Shown: in pieces, positions 63,170 through 64,000 of the stretch | Numbering within the stretch: the first letter of the stretch is position 1 | Layout: each line of letters begins with the position of its first letter | Source: Phycisphaerales bacterium | GTDB taxonomy: Bacteria > Planctomycetota > Phycisphaerae > Phycisphaerales > UBA1924 | Reading direction: 5' to 3' | DNA length: 64,000 bases | NCBI GenBank assembly: GCA_016699835.1 | Contig: CP064987.1 | Coordinates: 496,001 to 560,000 of the forward strand | Notes under the pieces: model-generated | Databases searched by the model: none | The model's input: the letters and a program-made list of their open reading frames with translations, nothing else | Told to the model about the DNA's origin: nothing | Program-made: the position numbers and the translations under genes

Positions 63170-64000
63170 ATGAGCAGTCTTTCGTTCCGTCGGTTCACAA
63201 GCGCGTACGCGCTGCGGGAGGTCGACCCCGCCGTCCTGATCGACTTCCTGCGGCCCCACGCCGCCTTCCTCGCCGCGAACGGCGTGATGCTGCCGACGGA
63301 CCCGAGGCACCTCGACGTCGAGCGCGTCGAGATCGCGTTGCTCAGCAACATTGGCGCGTTGCCGGTAGAACTGGTCGACGCCCTTTGGCACCTGCACGAG
63401 ATGGCCACCCCACTGGGCATGGAATCGCTGCAGGCCGCCGCGGAAGTTGCGGGCATCGCGCTGCCGGACGACCATGCATCGCCGGCGGACATCGCGGCCC
63501 GCGTCTGGGTCGAGAACCCCGACGTGGTGCGGCGCTGCCACACCGAGATTTCCGTCTCGCGCCGCCGCTCGTTCGAGACCTTCGTCCCCGCGCCCGGTGC
63601 AACGCTCGCTTGGGCGACGCCGGGCCCGGAACGTTTGGCGGCGCTGGAGGCGGGCGTCGTCGCGTGGTACGCGGCGCGTCGCCGCGGGCCGGGGGCGCGG
63701 GTGCTCTTCTTCGACCACGGCGACGAGGTGCGATTCCTCGTGCGGCACGGGGGCCCCTACCGCCGCGAGGGCAGCCTCGACGACGGCAAGCCGGGGTGCG
63801 TCCGCTACCGCCCGATGGCCCATGGGCTGATCGTCTTCGACCGCCGAACGTGGGAACTGCGAATCAACGCCGCGACCAAGGGCGAGTGCGCCGCGTACCG
63901 CCAACTCGTCGGCCAGCACATCTTCGGCCGCGCCGACTTCTTCCCCGCCGATCAGGAGCGGTACGACCTCGAGCCGCTCCGATCCCGGGGCCGGGGCAGC
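63170..64000 (+). CDS. Unknown protein, 5' part (continues beyond window)
   Basis: An uninterrupted frame of 277 codons from ATG 63170 to the last base; GGAGG is 9-13 nt upstream. The protein begins MSSLSFRRFTSAYALREVDP and is rich in Arg, Asp and Ala. Segments such as LIDFLRPHAAFLAANGVMLP and TEISVSRRRSFETFVP look structured. A beta-rich part follows, with RVLFFDHGDEVRFLVRHG and GLIVFDRRTWELRINAATKG. No known domain is recognised. By position, right after a recombinase cassette, it is probably element-borne. Its full length is not known because the window ends. Confidence 0.72.
   Translation, partial: MSSLSFRRFTSAYALREVDPAVLIDFLRPHAAFLAANGVMLPTDPRHLDVERVEIALLSNIGALPVELVDALWHLHEMATPLGMESLQAAAEVAGIALPDDHASPADIAARVWVENPDVVRRCHTEISVSRRRSFETFVPAPGATLAWATPGPERLAALEAGVVAWYAARRRGPGARVLFFDHGDEVRFLVRHGGPYRREGSLDDGKPGCVRYRPMAHGLIVFDRRTWELRINAATKGECAAYRQLVGQHIFGRADFFPADQERYDLEPLRSRGRGS

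Overview
The window is high-GC bacterial chromosome, most probably from a planctomycete of the Phycisphaerae type. Reasons: a VPxPG...RRRRR-tailed (PEP-CTERM-like) secreted protein, a secreted protein ending in two GC-type dockerin repeats, an NHLRC2-like thioredoxin/NHL protein, a secreted squalene-cyclase-repeat protein, many ATGA-overlapping gene pairs, and a short hairpin repeat dispersed in intergenic DNA. No gene gives a species name.

Layout. 0-3.2 kb: 3' end of queG, then a convergent operon of HMG-CoA lyase and two crotonases (leucine/acyl-CoA degradation). 3.3-9.3 kb: PEP-CTERM protein, small unknown protein, then a sulfur-amino-acid block (YeiH-type exporter, two class V PLP enzymes flanking a cysteine dioxygenase). 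9.3-19.9 kb: dockerin protein, M32 carboxypeptidase, rsmE plus cyclase-repeat protein, an acidic membrane protein, a CPA-type antiporter with a TrkA-like tail, and a PilN/PilO-like trio. 20.2-22.8 kb: rpsB-tsf and a membrane protein. 22.8-30.6 kb: aquaporin, a divergent thiol protein/HxlR regulator pair, a MacB-like permease, NHLRC2-like protein, an RluA-family synthase and a YfgM-like protein. 30.7-32.5 kb: degenerate MnmE-like GTPase and coaX. 32.6-41.9 kb (+ strand): unknown protein, 1162-aa secretin, a STAS/HATPase partner-switching pair, iscS-iscU-iscA and an ACT protein. 41.9-51.5 kb: trxB, secreted unknown, sigma-70 factor, UVR-motif protein, metH, rpmE. 51.6 kb: tRNA-Asn. 52-64 kb: accessory region with a three-gene operon headed by a 1964-codon multi-enzyme glycan protein, a DUF4258-like gene and a serine-recombinase cassette; the last gene runs off the end.

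Two large-scale signals stand out. The + strand is C-rich to the left of about 31.4 kb and G-rich to the right, even among genes on the same strand, and two parS-like ParB sites (31248-31263, 31391-31406) lie at the switch inside the MnmE-like gene. Together they suggest that the chromosomal replication origin is in or very near this window. The 52-59 kb operon loses the strong G excess of its core neighbours and starts just past tRNA-Asn, which fits later acquisition.

The most unusual gene is the 1964-residue protein. It joins four glycosyltransferase-like domains, a kinase-like fold, a SAM methyltransferase and a histidine phosphatase, a combination that recalls the WbdD kinase/methyltransferase chain terminators of O-antigen synthesis built into the polymerising enzymes. 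All functional statements come from reading motifs by eye; no database search was run.
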